Of a stretch of 64,000 nucleotides of DNA, positions 27,234 through 35,685 are shown piece after piece (position 1 is the stretch's first letter; each line of letters starts with the position of its first letter). The stretch is from Tardiphaga robiniae. Lineage in GTDB: Bacteria > Pseudomonadota > Alphaproteobacteria > Rhizobiales > Xanthobacteraceae. Made by a program: the position numbers and the translations under genes. Below the pieces are notes generated by a model. That model was given only the letters and a program-made list of their open reading frames with translations, had not been told where the DNA came from and did no database searches. The stretch is from positions 62,001 through 126,000 of the forward strand of contig NZ_LVYV01000056.1 of the NCBI RefSeq assembly GCF_001618955.1. Reading direction: 5' to 3'.

Positions 27234-27444
27234 AATTCGTCGCGCTCATCTACGGACGTGACAGCGCGCACCTAAAATTGTGCGACAAACGGCGGTCTTC
27301 GATCGAAACCAGAACCGCAGCAGTCAACGCCACCGCTGCTGGGATTCGTGGTTTTGCTCTGAATTGGTTGAAAAATGGCGCGCCATTCAGGATAAAACTG
27401 CGAACTCTTATGTTCCTGACATCAATGTGTAGTTCTACGTCGCC

Positions 27445-29877
27445 TCAAAATGGAAGCGATGCCCTTCCACGGAACGTCCAGATTTGCACGTTGCTGCCGA
27501 TGCCGCCGAGCTCAGCGCCAAGAGCGACAGTGGCTTCGTTGCCGAGGCGCGCCGCCACCCCTCCCGTTGCCCGCGCGGACCAGCCATCGAGCAGCGGGAC
27601 GGAAGCCAGCGGCACGGTCCCGGCCAACGCCAGGGCAGCGGCATCGTCGCCGGTGAAGTAGTAATCCGCATAGAAGCCGGCATAAGGCGCGAGCATCACG
27701 GTGGCGCTGGTGAGCCAGGGATAACTAAGCTTGACGCCGGCCGAGGCCCGCCCGGTGAAAAAAGTACGATCCGCCTGCAGAGCGCCAAGCGAATCCGTAT
27801 AGGCGTTCTCGCGTTCCCACAGCGCATAGAACTTCGCCGAAGGCTCGATATCGAAGCCGTGAGTCTTGTAGTTGCCGGTCAGCCCGCTCGACACCAGCCA
27901 GCGATGACCGCTGAAGCTGCCTGTGGCGGTGCCTGCAGTGCCGTCATAGCCGATTCCGGAATACGCCGCGGCTGCATCGAAGCGCAGTCCTGGCGCGAAC
28001 CTCCAGCCGAGATACGAACCGAGCGTCCAGCCGTCGCCCTTGAGATGCCCGTTCAAGGCGTCGGATCGGTAGTCGAAGGTCTCATAGCCGCCGAATGCCC
28101 CGACCAGAAAATTCGGTGTGACCCTGCGTGTAAGGCCCATGAGAGCATTAACCTGACTGCCGTACAGAATGGGTGCCGATGTCGATGACCCCCAGCGATC
28201 GATGCCGCTGCCTTTGACATCCGCCCACAATAGCCAGTCCTTCGGCGCGACGGTGCGCAACCCGGGCGCCTTGGCAGGCATCGCACTGCGATTGATCGCC
28301 GCGAAGGCATCATCGACACGAGATGCGCCCTGCGGCAATTGCGATTGCGCATAGCCATTGGCGCTACCCGGCAGGCCGCTGCCGCTTCGCCCATACAATC
28401 CATTCCATCGATCCGGCACGTCCGCACCGGCGGTTGCGGCCTGCGGTTGATCGGGATCGGCGGAGAAGTTGAAACGGATGCCGCCTCCACTCGGCGTAAC
28501 CAGGTTGCCGCCATCGCTAAAGCCTTCGGAGATCGCGGTATCGATCGCGCCGGTAATGGCGGCGCCCGAATTTTGCGCCACGACCTTGGTTGCGATGACC
28601 TGCAAGGCCCGCAGTTTCAGACTGTCCTGCGGCGCATTCACCGCCTGCAGTAGCGCCGCCGACGTACTGGCCTTGAAGGTGCCGTTGCCGGCATAGACCG
28701 CGGTGATGGTGTGGGTGCCGGCCGTCAGCGCCGAGGTCGTCAGGGTGGCGATCCCGCCAGCCAAAGTCGCGCTGCCGATTGCAGCACCGCCGTCGTTGAA
28801 GCTCACCGTGCCGGCCGGCGTGATGCCCCCACTTGTCACGGTTGCCGTGAAGGTCACCGCCTGACCGGGAGCGCTTGGATTGACGGATGAGACAAGGACT
28901 GTCGTCGTCACCGCCGGGTTCACGATCTGGGGCCCAATAAACGTAACGGACGTGTTGTTGGTATCGCCGCCATAGATCGCGGAGATCGCATGGGTTCCGG
29001 CCGTCAGCGCCGACGTGCTCAATGTCGCCACTCCGCCGCTGAGGGTGCCGGTGCCCAGCGTCGTCGCGCCGTCCATGAACGTCACCGTGCCGGTGGGCGA
29101 CGAGCCCGATATGGTGACGGTGAAAGTGACGGCCTGTCCCGGAAGGCTCGGATTGGGCGACGCGGCCAACGCAATACCGCTGGCCACCTGGGCGATAACG
29201 ACGTTTTGGGTGACCTGGCTGGCGGCCGCGTAAATGCCGCCGCCAGCCTGATCGGCGGCCAGCGTGCAGGTGCCGGCGCTGATCATGGTCACGATACCGC
29301 CGGTAACCGTGCAGACGCCCGTGGTCAGCGAGGAATAGGCCACCGCCAGGCCGCTGCTTGTCGTGGCCAGCGGATTGACCACAAACGTGCCGCCGCTGAC
29401 ATAGGTCCGTCCTGCCTGGGCACCGAAGGTGATGGTCTGGCTGTTGACCGGTCCGACTGTATAATTATTCGAAACGGCAGTGCCGACCCCGGCTTCGCTG
29501 CCGACGTTCGTCACCCCGGTCAGGTTCAGAACGACCTGATTGGTTGCGGCCAACACGCCCGAAGCTGCAGTAAGGGTGACGGTGTAGGTGATGTTGTCCG
29601 TGGTTCCGAGAGTCGACAGAATAGCGTTGGTGGCGCTCAAAGCGGTGAGATTAAAGCCGGTCACAGCTTCGGAGAACACGATCGTCACGGTCGCCGTTTG
29701 ACCGTAGGCGAGTTGATTTGGGCTGACGACGACGGTCGCCGTCGGGGGCGACGCATTGGCTGCTGTCGAAACGGCAAGACATGCGAACACGATAAGTGTG
29801 GCCAGCTTGATGCTGCCGACAATGCGACGAAACACTCCGACAAATTCCACCTGCACCACCTCGCGAGATCGCTTCAA
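27445..29877 (-). CDS. Autotransporter-type surface protein with Ig-like repeats
   Basis: 810-residue outer-membrane protein. A basic start and hydrophobic stretch (LATLIVFACLAVSTAANA) form the signal peptide. The passenger holds a first beta-rich domain, then two bacterial Ig-like repeats with the shared pattern PSxPGQAVTFT...GTVxFxDG...LTAGTH (about residues 240-425). From about residue 540 the sequence becomes an autotransporter beta-barrel with alternating aromatic strands (FLVGAFGGYETF, WTLGSYLGWRFAPG) ending in phenylalanine (RASLPF), the sorting signal for barrel assembly. Likely an adhesin or surface-exposed protein. It is convergent with the CYTH-CHAD gene. Confidence 0.85.
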   Translation of the reverse strand: MKRSREVVQVEFVGVFRRIVGSIKLATLIVFACLAVSTAANASPPTATVVVSPNQLAYGQTATVTIVFSEAVTGFNLTALSATNAILSTLGTTDNITYTVTLTAASGVLAATNQVVLNLTGVTNVGSEAGVGTAVSNNYTVGPVNSQTITFGAQAGRTYVSGGTFVVNPLATTSSGLAVAYSSLTTGVCTVTGGIVTMISAGTCTLAADQAGGGIYAAASQVTQNVVIAQVASGIALAASPNPSLPGQAVTFTVTISGSSPTGTVTFMDGATTLGTGTLSGGVATLSTSALTAGTHAISAIYGGDTNNTSVTFIGPQIVNPAVTTTVLVSSVNPSAPGQAVTFTATVTSGGITPAGTVSFNDGGAAIGSATLAGGIATLTTSALTAGTHTITAVYAGNGTFKASTSAALLQAVNAPQDSLKLRALQVIATKVVAQNSGAAITGAIDTAISEGFSDGGNLVTPSGGGIRFNFSADPDQPQAATAGADVPDRWNGLYGRSGSGLPGSANGYAQSQLPQGASRVDDAFAAINRSAMPAKAPGLRTVAPKDWLLWADVKGSGIDRWGSSTSAPILYGSQVNALMGLTRRVTPNFLVGAFGGYETFDYRSDALNGHLKGDGWTLGSYLGWRFAPGLRFDAAAAYSGIGYDGTAGTATGSFSGHRWLVSSGLTGNYKTHGFDIEPSAKFYALWERENAYTDSLGALQADRTFFTGRASAGVKLSYPWLTSATVMLAPYAGFYADYYFTGDDAAALALAGTVPLASVPLLDGWSARATGGVAARLGNEATVALGAELGGIGSNVQIWTFRGRASLPF

Positions 29878-30652
29878 GCCCTTAGCAGACCAGCCACCCG
29901 GCTGGTAACATAGAACGTCTCAGGTGCAGATTTCGGCGGAAACTGATGCATGCAGGCCACACGCCGAACTCGCACGGGGCGACCGGCACATGACCGTTGC
30001 CTGAATCTGCGGCAGCCGCTGCCACCCAACCTCGGAGTGATTTTCGGATGGCTACAAGCCGGCCCCGGTGTTGGCGCTCCGCCGGCCCTTCGAAATCGAG
30101 CCCGCCTGGTCTTGCCTCGCCGCGTGACGATGCGTACCGGGGCCCATGAACGAGAGCATGCCGGCGAACGACATTGAACGCGGCGGCCCGCGCGCTGCGG
30201 CGGCAGCAGGCGGCCACCGCAGACATCTGCGATGTCATCCCTTGACCACGGAGGCCACAGTGTTCGGCGCTGCCAAGGCGGGAATGAGCGGAGAACAACG
30301 AGGTCAACGCGCGACAGGACCTGCATGCTGGATCGCGGCACAAACCTCGATCGCTATTCCCGGGAATTGCACCAGGCGTCAACGGGATGCGAGGGCGCTG
30401 ACCTGTTCTGAATGGCGCTCCGTAAGGGATACCAGCGGCCGGATAGAGACCAATTTCGCTAATAGAATCAATAGGCAAGGCTGCCGCATGGCGGGCGTGT
30501 AGGACGTCATGTAGGACGCCTGAAAAACCGCTTTGTTCTGCCCCCGTTTACGGTCTGGGACAGTGTCTCAGTTTGAAAACTGAACTTTTACTTGGGACTT
30601 GGAGGTATTGACCTGCTTCCGGCTTTTGAGAATGTCAGCTAACTAAGTCGCC
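29878..30652. other. Intergenic stretch without a supported gene
   Basis: About 775 bases. A 198-codon frame on the minus strand is rich in Arg, Cys and Ser in the way of chance frames in GC-rich DNA, and lacks any family pattern. A short direct repeat TGTAGGACG occurs twice near 30499-30517. The stretch marks the change from large core-like genes to the tiny-gene region. Confidence 0.45.
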
Positions 30653-30865
30653 TTAACCAGAACTGGCTTTTTGCCTAATGTCGCGCCGCCTGTCGCCGCG
30701 TCCGCTCGATCCCGTTGTTGATTTCGCCATGGAGGCTTCGACGGCCAGCTCCCGCGAGCGAAACTTCACCGGCCCCCGCACCGTGCGGTTGCCAGGATAG
30801 ATGTTCCAGCGCCAAAGGCCCGGCTCGACCTCTTTGACATCATACTCGACCGTTCGATGCAGCAT
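30653..30865 (-). CDS. Small hypothetical protein
   Basis: 70-residue protein with a core pattern YDVKEVEPGLWRWNIYPG followed by RSRELAVEASM, which resembles a two-strand and helix fold seen in short hypothetical proteins of Bradyrhizobium relatives. The C-terminus is basic (GRGDRRRDIRQK). It is the last gene of a minus-strand run of tiny genes from 33714. Confidence 0.5.
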   Translation of the reverse strand: MLHRTVEYDVKEVEPGLWRWNIYPGNRTVRGPVKFRSRELAVEASMAKSTTGSSGRGDRRRDIRQKASSG

Positions 30866-30901
30866 TCCGCGCGCCCAGTTCCCTAGCGAAGTATAGTACC
30901 G

Positions 30902-31249
30902 TCAAGGACTGCATTGGCTCTGCTTTGATCGGTCCGCTACACGACGCAGGCCTCTGAGGCTCAGGCCCTTCTGTTCGAGCCAGAGCAATGCATGCGCGAT
31001 CTGTCGAAGCTCGTTACGGTCCGGACCTACCGGAAGTCTTCTCGCCCGCCGAAGTACTTCCGCGGCCTGGCGACGCATAGGCGAAGCGGAGCTCCCCGAC
31101 CTATCGAGCTCTTCTTCTATCTCCAATACGAGCTGGCGAACCTTGGCAACTTCTATCTGATTCAGCGCCTCGCAGATCAGACGTTGGTAGTTGAGAACTA
31201 CTTGTTCGACGTCGATCTCGTCTTCGACAATTGTCGCTCTTTCCAGCAT
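30902..31249 (-). CDS. Hypothetical helical protein
   Basis: 115-residue protein; start at 31249 chosen because AAGGAGG precedes it, although the frame extends to 31306. Sequence is charged and helical (VLNYQRLICEALNQIEVAKV, LRQIAHALLWLEQKGLSLRG), with two likely amphipathic helices and no signal peptide. No family recognised. Probably cytoplasmic and part of the tiny-gene minus-strand run. Confidence 0.55.
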   Translation of the reverse strand: MLERATIVEDEIDVEQVVLNYQRLICEALNQIEVAKVRQLVLEIEEELDRSGSSASPMRRQAAEVLRRARRLPVGPDRNELRQIAHALLWLEQKGLSLRGLRRVADRSKQSQCSP

Positions 31250-31360
31250 CCGCGCCTCCTTGTGCACGAGGACGGTAAGAAAAATACAATTGAAGAGTTT
31301 GCGCAATCTCCAAAGTTATAAGACGGCTGATAAAAATGCTCAGCCTAATAAGAAAGTTCC

Positions 31361-31749
31361 TCATTCCCGTTTCTTCTTAAACGGCACCACCTGCCCCGGC
31401 CCCGGACGCTGTGGCAGCACTGGCTGTTTGGGCTTCGGCGGATCGTCAGGAAAGGAGCGCTTCCAGCGATAGGCAGCGTATCCGTAAAAGTAGTCCCACC
31501 AAGTTTCAGTAACGCTGGTGCCCACGGCATAGGATCTGGCTCTCCGTCATCGTCGTCCTCAGGGATCGCGATCGGGATCGGTATGGCCGGGCTCGCCCAC
31601 ATGATTCCACCAGGGCCCATGCGCGTATACTCGCATTCATCGGGCTCGGTGCATTCGTCAACGATGTCGATGAGCTGAACGATATTATCGGCAGAGAAGA
31701 CCCCGACGAGATCGCGGGTCTCGATTATTCGAACGAGATAGGTTGGCAT
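31361..31749 (-). pseudogene. Small hypothetical protein, probably frameshifted
   Basis: The N-terminal part (MPTYLVRIIETRDLVGVF, DECTEPDECEYTRMGPGG, IPIPIAIPEDDDD) looks like a real protein. Past about 31513 the annotated frame becomes cysteine- and arginine-rich chance sequence ending at 31345. Adding one base near 31513 restores a much more protein-like tail: VTETWWDYFYGYAAYRWKR, then SFPDDPPKPKQPV and GPGQVVPFKKKRE, ending at 31361. This indicates a one-base deletion or a sequencing error. Function unknown. Confidence 0.5.
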
Positions 31750-31863
31750 GCCATCTTACCGGCCCGGTAAGTTGTCCCCAGAGGCAGCTTAAGACAAGAA
31801 TCTTCGCAGGTCACGCGCGGTCCAATCTCAGTCATGAAAGCTGACCCACTAAGCTCTCACCCA

Positions 31864-31962
31864 ATGAGAAAACGGTCTCGGAATTTAGTAGATCGCGACA
31901 TATGTGATCTGCTCATTCTACCGGAGGGGAAAGGTTTTTTAGTACCAATCAATTTTGAGTAG
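31864..31962 (+). CDS. Possible 32-residue peptide before a terminator
   Basis: Short frame (MRKRSRNLVDRDICDLL ... VPINFE) on the plus strand whose stop lies eight bases before a strong terminator hairpin. Its position suggests a short transcript; ribosome site is weak and there is no family match. Could instead be noncoding. Confidence 0.22.
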   Translation: MRKRSRNLVDRDICDLLILPEGKGFLVPINFE

Positions 31963-31970
31963 TTCCGGTA

Positions 31971-32000
31971 ACCGCCGTGCGAAAATGCCGGCGGTTTTTT
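31971..32000 (+). terminator. Rho-independent terminator
   Basis: Stem ACCGCCG / CGGCGGT with an 11-base loop, followed directly by a run of six T. It would end a plus-strand transcript such as the small frame at 31864. Confidence 0.7.
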
Positions 32001-32077
32001 ATGCGCGAACTCCGCGGCGATTTCGGACAAGCGAACGAGAACGCGGCGCCCATCCCCCGTGACGCCATGCTCCGCCT

Positions 32078-32245
32078 TTAACCCTGAGCCTCGCGAGGCG
32101 TTTCATTCTCATTGGCGATGGCGTCTCTAATCATTCGGTTCACAGCAGGGCTCTTAACCCCAAGCCGTTCTGCGATCAGGGACGAAAGAACCCCCGACCG
32201 ATGTAACTCAAGAGCCTTGCGGCAGCGTGCCTGATAGTCTTTCAC
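32078..32245 (-). CDS. 55-residue helix-turn-helix-like protein
   Basis: Very short gene starting GTG at 32245 with GGGAA upstream. The protein starts MKDYQARCRKALELHRSG and contains SSLIAERLGVKSPAVNRMI, which has the spacing and residues of a helix-turn-helix (Ala-Glu-Arg-Leu-Gly turn, then Ser-Pro-Ala-Val in the recognition helix). It ends with a polar tail. Likely a small DNA-binding protein; target unknown. It belongs to the minus-strand tiny-gene run. Confidence 0.55.
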   Translation of the reverse strand: MKDYQARCRKALELHRSGVLSSLIAERLGVKSPAVNRMIRDAIANENETPREAQG

Positions 32246-32355
32246 GTCGTATTCCCAGTCTCGTTGGAGCGGTCACGGCCGCCCCTCAGATGGGGGAATA
32301 CTCTATAAGCTTGCCCGGGAAAGTCCTGTGCACTTTGTGCCAAAAACAGGCGCGC

Positions 32356-32508
32356 TCAAATACTACCTACTGCCCAATAAACCAGTAGGAGGACCAAAAC
32401 CACGAATGTTGTAATCAGCCCGGCTATGCCGAACGAGAGAAGGACTCGGTAGAGCCTGTCTTCCCTTGTGCTCCCACGCCAATTCGCGCCTATTGTTCCG
32501 CCTGCCAT
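32356..32508 (-). CDS. 50-residue single-span membrane protein
   Basis: Frame starting ATG 32508 with polar MAGGTIGANWRGSTREDRLY followed by one long membrane helix, VLLSFGIAGLITTFVVLVLL, and a short tail. Clear hydrophobic pattern in this frame, in contrast to the overlapping longer frame on the same strand. Its start codon lies inside a 55-base dispersed repeat (32501-32554), with the rest upstream. Function unknown. Confidence 0.5.
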   Translation of the reverse strand: MAGGTIGANWRGSTREDRLYRVLLSFGIAGLITTFVVLVLLLVYWAVGSI

Positions 32509-32554
32509 GCGAGAGCCGATGGAGCAAGTAAAGGCGAAGGCATGAGTTCGCGAT
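32501..32554. repeat. Dispersed repeat, copy A
   Basis: About 54 bases matching 63299-63354: CCTGCCATG, then an exact 19-base block (CGAGAGCCGATGGAGCAAG), GGCGAAGG and CATG-GTTCGCGAT, with small indels between blocks. Positions 32519-32538 are also identical over 20 bases to 39167-39186 inside the PepSY-type gene. Confidence 0.55.
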
Positions 32555-32570
32555 CAATCGGCCCATTCCA

Positions 32571-32744
32571 TCAGGGGCGAAAAACATCCTGTACCCTTCG
32601 CTCAGGATGTAGGTCGGTCTTGTCTTTCGTCATTTTCTCGATCAGCCCGGTGATTGCGTTCCGGGCAAGCTGATCCGTGAGGACTACTGACATCCGCCGA
32701 TAGTTTGCAATCTTGAAATCTAGCTCGGTACACTTTTCACACAT
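32571..32744 (-). CDS. Small CxxC protein
   Basis: 57-residue protein starting MCEKCTELDFKIANYRRM and ending with KDKTDLHPERRVQDVF. The MCxxC start plus a helix of about 35 residues with ITGLIEKMTKDKTDLHPE matches a recurrent type of short Bradyrhizobium hypothetical protein. The two cysteines could bind metal as a dimer. Function unknown; part of the minus-strand tiny-gene run. Confidence 0.6.
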   Translation of the reverse strand: MCEKCTELDFKIANYRRMSVVLTDQLARNAITGLIEKMTKDKTDLHPERRVQDVFRP

Positions 32745-32889
32745 GGCTCACCGCGAGATCAGGCGGGAGCGTAGAGCACTCTCAGTCACCGATGATTGCC
32801 GAGGAACGGGCGATGATTAGAAGACTTTACACCTGTCGCCCGGTTCCAGATATAGGAACGCATGGGCTGCTACCATTTTCGCACAGACA

Positions 32890-33066
32890 CTACTTGGGCG
32901 GCTGCAACTCACCCTTTAACCAACCTACCACTTGATCTGTTTTAAGCGGGTCAGGTCGGTCGCAATTGAAGCATTGAAACGCGCGCGGCCCTTTGCCGCC
33001 CGGCGGCAGCGCCAAAATCAGATGAGCCCCGCATTGGGGACAGGCCGGTCGTTCCGCTTGACCCAT
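32890..33066 (-). CDS. Small zinc-ribbon protein (family copy C)
   Basis: 58-residue protein with CPQC (residues 9-12) and CFNC (32-35), the four-cysteine spacing of a zinc ribbon, and the C-terminal signature VVGWLKGELQPPK. The signature and layout are shared with proteins at 34139 (GWLKGELRPP) and 40813 (GWLSSELKPP), so these are three paralogues. Unlike the other two it has no visible helix-turn-helix partner next to it. Likely nucleic-acid or protein-binding; role unknown. Confidence 0.65.
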   Translation of the reverse strand: MGQAERPACPQCGAHLILALPPGGKGPRAFQCFNCDRPDPLKTDQVVGWLKGELQPPK

Positions 33067-33184
33067 GGACAGATTTTGCCGCCGGTTGGGAACTTCGTCA
33101 ATTTCAAATTAGGTCCCGCCGAAGCCAACCAGATCACTGCGGCCGGAAACAAGCCACTACCCTGAGGCGGCCTTACTTCGCATT

Positions 33185-33457
33185 TCAATCTTTCGGCGAT
33201 TCACGGAATCCAACGCAAAGACTATGAGGCTTCGCGTGAAAATATTGCGCGTCACCGGTGATCGTGCCGGCCATTTCGTCGATTGCTTTTTGCAAAGCGC
33301 GAGCAGAAACCGAGCGCGGGTTGTCATAGATCGCACCATATGTGTGCGGTCGAAGTTGGCGCATCAACTCCAGCATTATTACGTCGTGCGGATGTGGCTT
33401 GGCCGCTTCTTCCTCTCGGCGGCGCCGGCGCTTGTCCCGCGACCACTGCGAAATCAT
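33185..33457 (-). CDS. Hypothetical protein
   Basis: 90-residue protein with a very basic N-terminus (RDKRRRRREEEAAK), then HDVIMLELMRQLRPHTYGAIYDNPRS and a helix ARALQKAIDEMAGTITGD. Start overlaps the stop of the gene at 33454-33714 by four bases (ATGA), supporting translation as a coupled pair. No family recognised. Confidence 0.5.
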   Translation of the reverse strand: MISQWSRDKRRRRREEEAAKPHPHDVIMLELMRQLRPHTYGAIYDNPRSVSARALQKAIDEMAGTITGDAQYFHAKPHSLCVGFRESPKD

Positions 33458-33714
33458 TTCGTCTCTCTATAATTCTCTGGTCGCCAAAGATGCGTGTGCA
33501 CCCACCTACCCATGAACGCATTACGCAGCGTTTCTGCATCTCGATGATAGGTGAAGCAGAAAACAACCCATCGCGTGCCTTCATGCATCACGCTCGCGCC
33601 AAGCACACGCAGCGACAAGTGCTTCCGTGAACAGAAGCTCGTCGCCTCGATGTAAGTCTCGTCATCGTCAGGAATAGCGACCTGAAACGGCCAATTGCCG
33701 TGGATCTCCACCAT
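33454..33714 (-). CDS. Hypothetical protein
   Basis: 86-residue protein starting MVEIHGNWPFQVAIPDDDE, with LRVLGASVMHEGTRWVVFCF and FTYHRDAETLRNAFMGRW; mixed strands and one helix are likely. It is the first gene of the minus-strand tiny-gene run and overlaps the next gene by four bases. Cytoplasmic, function unknown. Confidence 0.55.
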   Translation of the reverse strand: MVEIHGNWPFQVAIPDDDETYIEATSFCSRKHLSLRVLGASVMHEGTRWVVFCFTYHRDAETLRNAFMGRWVHTHLWRPENYRETK

Positions 33715-33787
33715 GTCCCAAATAAGAACATTTAGAGAACATCGTCAAGTCTTGACCGACGAGTTTGGAATCGGATCGAACGGCAGC

Positions 33788-34081
33788 ATGAGCAAGCCGT
33801 CCGAGAAATACGCCCAAGATCGTCCCTACGCAAAGCCTGAAGCTGCAGCAGCCAGACTGCTTGAGATCGCCAAGACGCTCCGCATCGACGAAGGCCGGAT
33901 GTCGATCGGGGAATGGAACGGCACGTTCCTGCGCGGCGGAGGAAACGTCGCCGAATACACCATAGGCCGTGACAAGCTGGTCGCCGACGGCATCATCCAG
34001 ATTCACGAGTGCGGAGGATTTATTATGTGGAAGACGGCGCCTGTAGCCGGCGAGCGGTCGGGAACCCAACCGATACCTTGA
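33788..34081 (+). CDS. Hypothetical protein
   Basis: 97-residue frame starting at ATG 33788 (MSKPSEKYAQDRPYAKPEAA), followed by RLLEIAKTLRIDEGRMSIG and VAEYTIGRDKLVADGIIQIH. Composition looks like a real protein with an N-terminal helix and a strand-rich C-terminal half. An in-frame start at 33695 is possible. First gene of the plus-strand tiny-gene run, divergent from 33714. No family recognised. Confidence 0.5.
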   Translation: MSKPSEKYAQDRPYAKPEAAAARLLEIAKTLRIDEGRMSIGEWNGTFLRGGGNVAEYTIGRDKLVADGIIQIHECGGFIMWKTAPVAGERSGTQPIP

Positions 34082-34138
34082 GAGTTTTAACGATACTCTG
34101 TGCCTTGTTGCGTAACAGCTCTAGTACGAGTATCGGCC

Positions 34139-34339
34139 ATGCGACGCACCCGAACCCTACCCTGTCCAAATTGCGGAGCCGCCACCTATTGGATCAGATG
34201 CTCCCTCCCCGAAAATGGCTTCGTTACGCACACCTACGAGTGCCCAAAGTGCAGCTTCATCCATGCCGCTGTTGAGCCAGATTCAGTGGTTCAAGCAAAG
34301 GGCTGGTTGAAGGGCGAACTGCGACCGCCGGAGAATTAG
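34139..34339 (+). CDS. Small zinc-ribbon protein (family copy A)
   Basis: 66-residue protein with CPNC (residues 9-12) and CPKC (35-38), a typical zinc-ribbon pair, and C-terminal GWLKGELRPP. It is followed two bases later by the helix-turn-helix-like gene at 34342, so the two are probably translated together. Paralogues at 32890 (minus strand) and 40813 share the ribbon and the GWL-EL-PP signature. Probably a small nucleic-acid-binding or adaptor protein. Confidence 0.65.
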   Translation: MRRTRTLPCPNCGAATYWIRCSLPENGFVTHTYECPKCSFIHAAVEPDSVVQAKGWLKGELRPPEN

Positions 34340-34341
34340 CC

Positions 34342-34569
34342 GTGGTCAGGCGCCTGCTTGCGAAACGATGGGACACAGAAGACGTCGCCAGGCTGAAAGA
34401 CCTGGCCGACAACGGAGCGTCTGCTCTGCGAGCAGCAGCCGCGCTCGGGCGACCTGTCCTGGCAGTAAAACGGAAGGCGCACGATCTTGGCATTCCATTG
34501 GCTAGCGTCCGCAAGCTAAGAGCGGAGTTGCGGCGCGATCGAGGAACGTCGACGCCGATAGGCGACTGA
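34342..34569 (+). CDS. Small helix-turn-helix-like protein (partner copy A)
   Basis: 75-residue basic protein with GTG start two bases after the zinc-ribbon stop. Pattern: W-D-LKxL, GASALRAAAALGRPVLAVKR, KAHDLGIPLASVRKLRAEL, giving three helices that resemble a SANT/GcrA-like or homeodomain-type DNA-binding fold. It aligns over its whole core with the protein at 40601, which is also next to a zinc-ribbon gene. Function unknown; DNA binding is inferred. Confidence 0.6.
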   Translation: MVRRLLAKRWDTEDVARLKDLADNGASALRAAAALGRPVLAVKRKAHDLGIPLASVRKLRAELRRDRGTSTPIGD

Positions 34570-34717
34570 GAGCTTTGCGAAAGGTCGAAGCTACGGCCAC
34601 GAATGCGCCAATGATGATGAGGCCAAGGATCACGGCAGCTTCATTCCGCGCTGGGTCCGGAACGAATCACGCGCACCAGTTTTGAATCCCAGTGATCAGT
34701 TGCGTTGGGAGTTACCT

Positions 34718-35101
34718 ATGGGACAGGCGTGGACACCGTTGATCGCGCCACATGGTTTCGATGAAACGGTCTACCTTGTGGTGGACTGCTTCGGTCGCCG
34801 GGGTTGTGTATGGCGCGAAGCTGAGGTTCAGCACACCGATCTGGAAGCCGTCATTACCGACCTCATGGCCGGTCAGTATAGCGATCCGCAGCACGTGATA
34901 GCGCTCAACACTGCAGAAGGCTGGGCCCGCGATGTCTCGGTTGATGTCGCTCGAGAGATCCAGGAACGCGCCGATCTCGCCTATGAGGACATACCATCGT
35001 CGCTTGAGGAGTTCGTTAGCTATTATGTTGCGCCGCGCGGGAGAGGCGAACGTGAGCCCGCGGTGCTGCCTGATGATGCCAAGCTGGTGAGGGATCGATG
35101 A
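34718..35101 (+). CDS. Hypothetical protein
   Basis: 127-residue protein; ATG 34718 is used because GGGAG lies upstream, although a TTG at 34682 is in frame. Sequence starts MGQAWTPLIAPHGFDETVYL, then VVDCFGRRGCVWREAEV and ITDLMAGQYSDPQHVIALN, with an acidic C-terminal half (YEDIPSSLEEFVSYYV). Soluble alpha/beta protein without a recognised family. The stop overlaps the start of the next gene by four bases. Confidence 0.6.
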   Translation: MGQAWTPLIAPHGFDETVYLVVDCFGRRGCVWREAEVQHTDLEAVITDLMAGQYSDPQHVIALNTAEGWARDVSVDVAREIQERADLAYEDIPSSLEEFVSYYVAPRGRGEREPAVLPDDAKLVRDR

Positions 35102-35292
35102 ACACGCCTGACGTCGATACTGCATTACGCGCGCTTGAAGATGCCAGGCGCATTCTCGGGCAGTACATTAATCCCGGCCCACGAGATCCGGAGGGCACAT
35201 TGGAGCGCTTAATGTCCGTTCTCGATCGCGACGATTTGGTGAAAGCCCTTGACCGCATCAATCGAAGGCGAGTGATCAGGCTGGTGGAGTAA
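35098..35292 (+). CDS. Small helical hypothetical protein
   Basis: 64-residue protein coupled to the previous gene by an ATGA overlap. Helical and charged: MNTPDVDTALRALEDARRIL, LERLMSVLDRDDLVKALDRI, ending RRRVIRLVE. No membrane segment or signal peptide. Probably works with the 127-residue protein upstream; function unknown. Confidence 0.6.
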   Translation: MNTPDVDTALRALEDARRILGQYINPGPRDPEGTLERLMSVLDRDDLVKALDRINRRRVIRLVE

Positions 35293-35434
35293 AGTAAGCC
35301 CGATATCATTACAGGTGGGGCTTTATAATACCAATATTTGAACAAGTAGACGACGGCAGATACCCAAACGGAACCTTTCAACAATTCCGCCTATTATCCG
35401 AGCGTTCTGCATCATATGCGAACAGGAGGGTATT

Positions 35435-35674
35435 ATGAAAAAATTTCTGATAGCAACCGCAGTATCCACTTTCGCCGCGACTTCGGCATTTGGCCAAGCA
35501 GCCGTCGTTTCGACCGAGTATTATGTTGTCCGTGATGCGACTACCAAGAAGTGCACCATCGTCGACAAGAAGCCGACCACAACCACCACGACGATCGTTG
35601 ACAACGGTATCTTCAAGACCAGGGCTGAAGCCGAGACCGGCATGAAGACCATCAAGGTGTGCACTGAGAACTAA
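35435..35674 (+). CDS. Small secreted protein
   Basis: 79-residue protein with a signal peptide (MKKFLIATAVSTFAATSAFG, cleavage after AFG). The mature part has VVSTEYYVVRDATTKKCTIV, a threonine run (TTTTTT) and a C-terminal KTRAEAETGMKTIKVCTEN; the two cysteines could form a disulfide. GGAGGG precedes the ATG. Small periplasmic proteins of this layout are common in Bradyrhizobium relatives; function unknown. A hairpin terminator follows. Confidence 0.7.
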   Translation: MKKFLIATAVSTFAATSAFGQAAVVSTEYYVVRDATTKKCTIVDKKPTTTTTTIVDNGIFKTRAEAETGMKTIKVCTEN

Positions 35675-35685
35675 CTTGCTCTGCG

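Noticed and set aside
29882-30478. 198-codon minus-strand frame
   Set aside because: Composition typical of chance frames in GC-rich DNA (Arg, Cys, Ser rich) and no recognisable domain.
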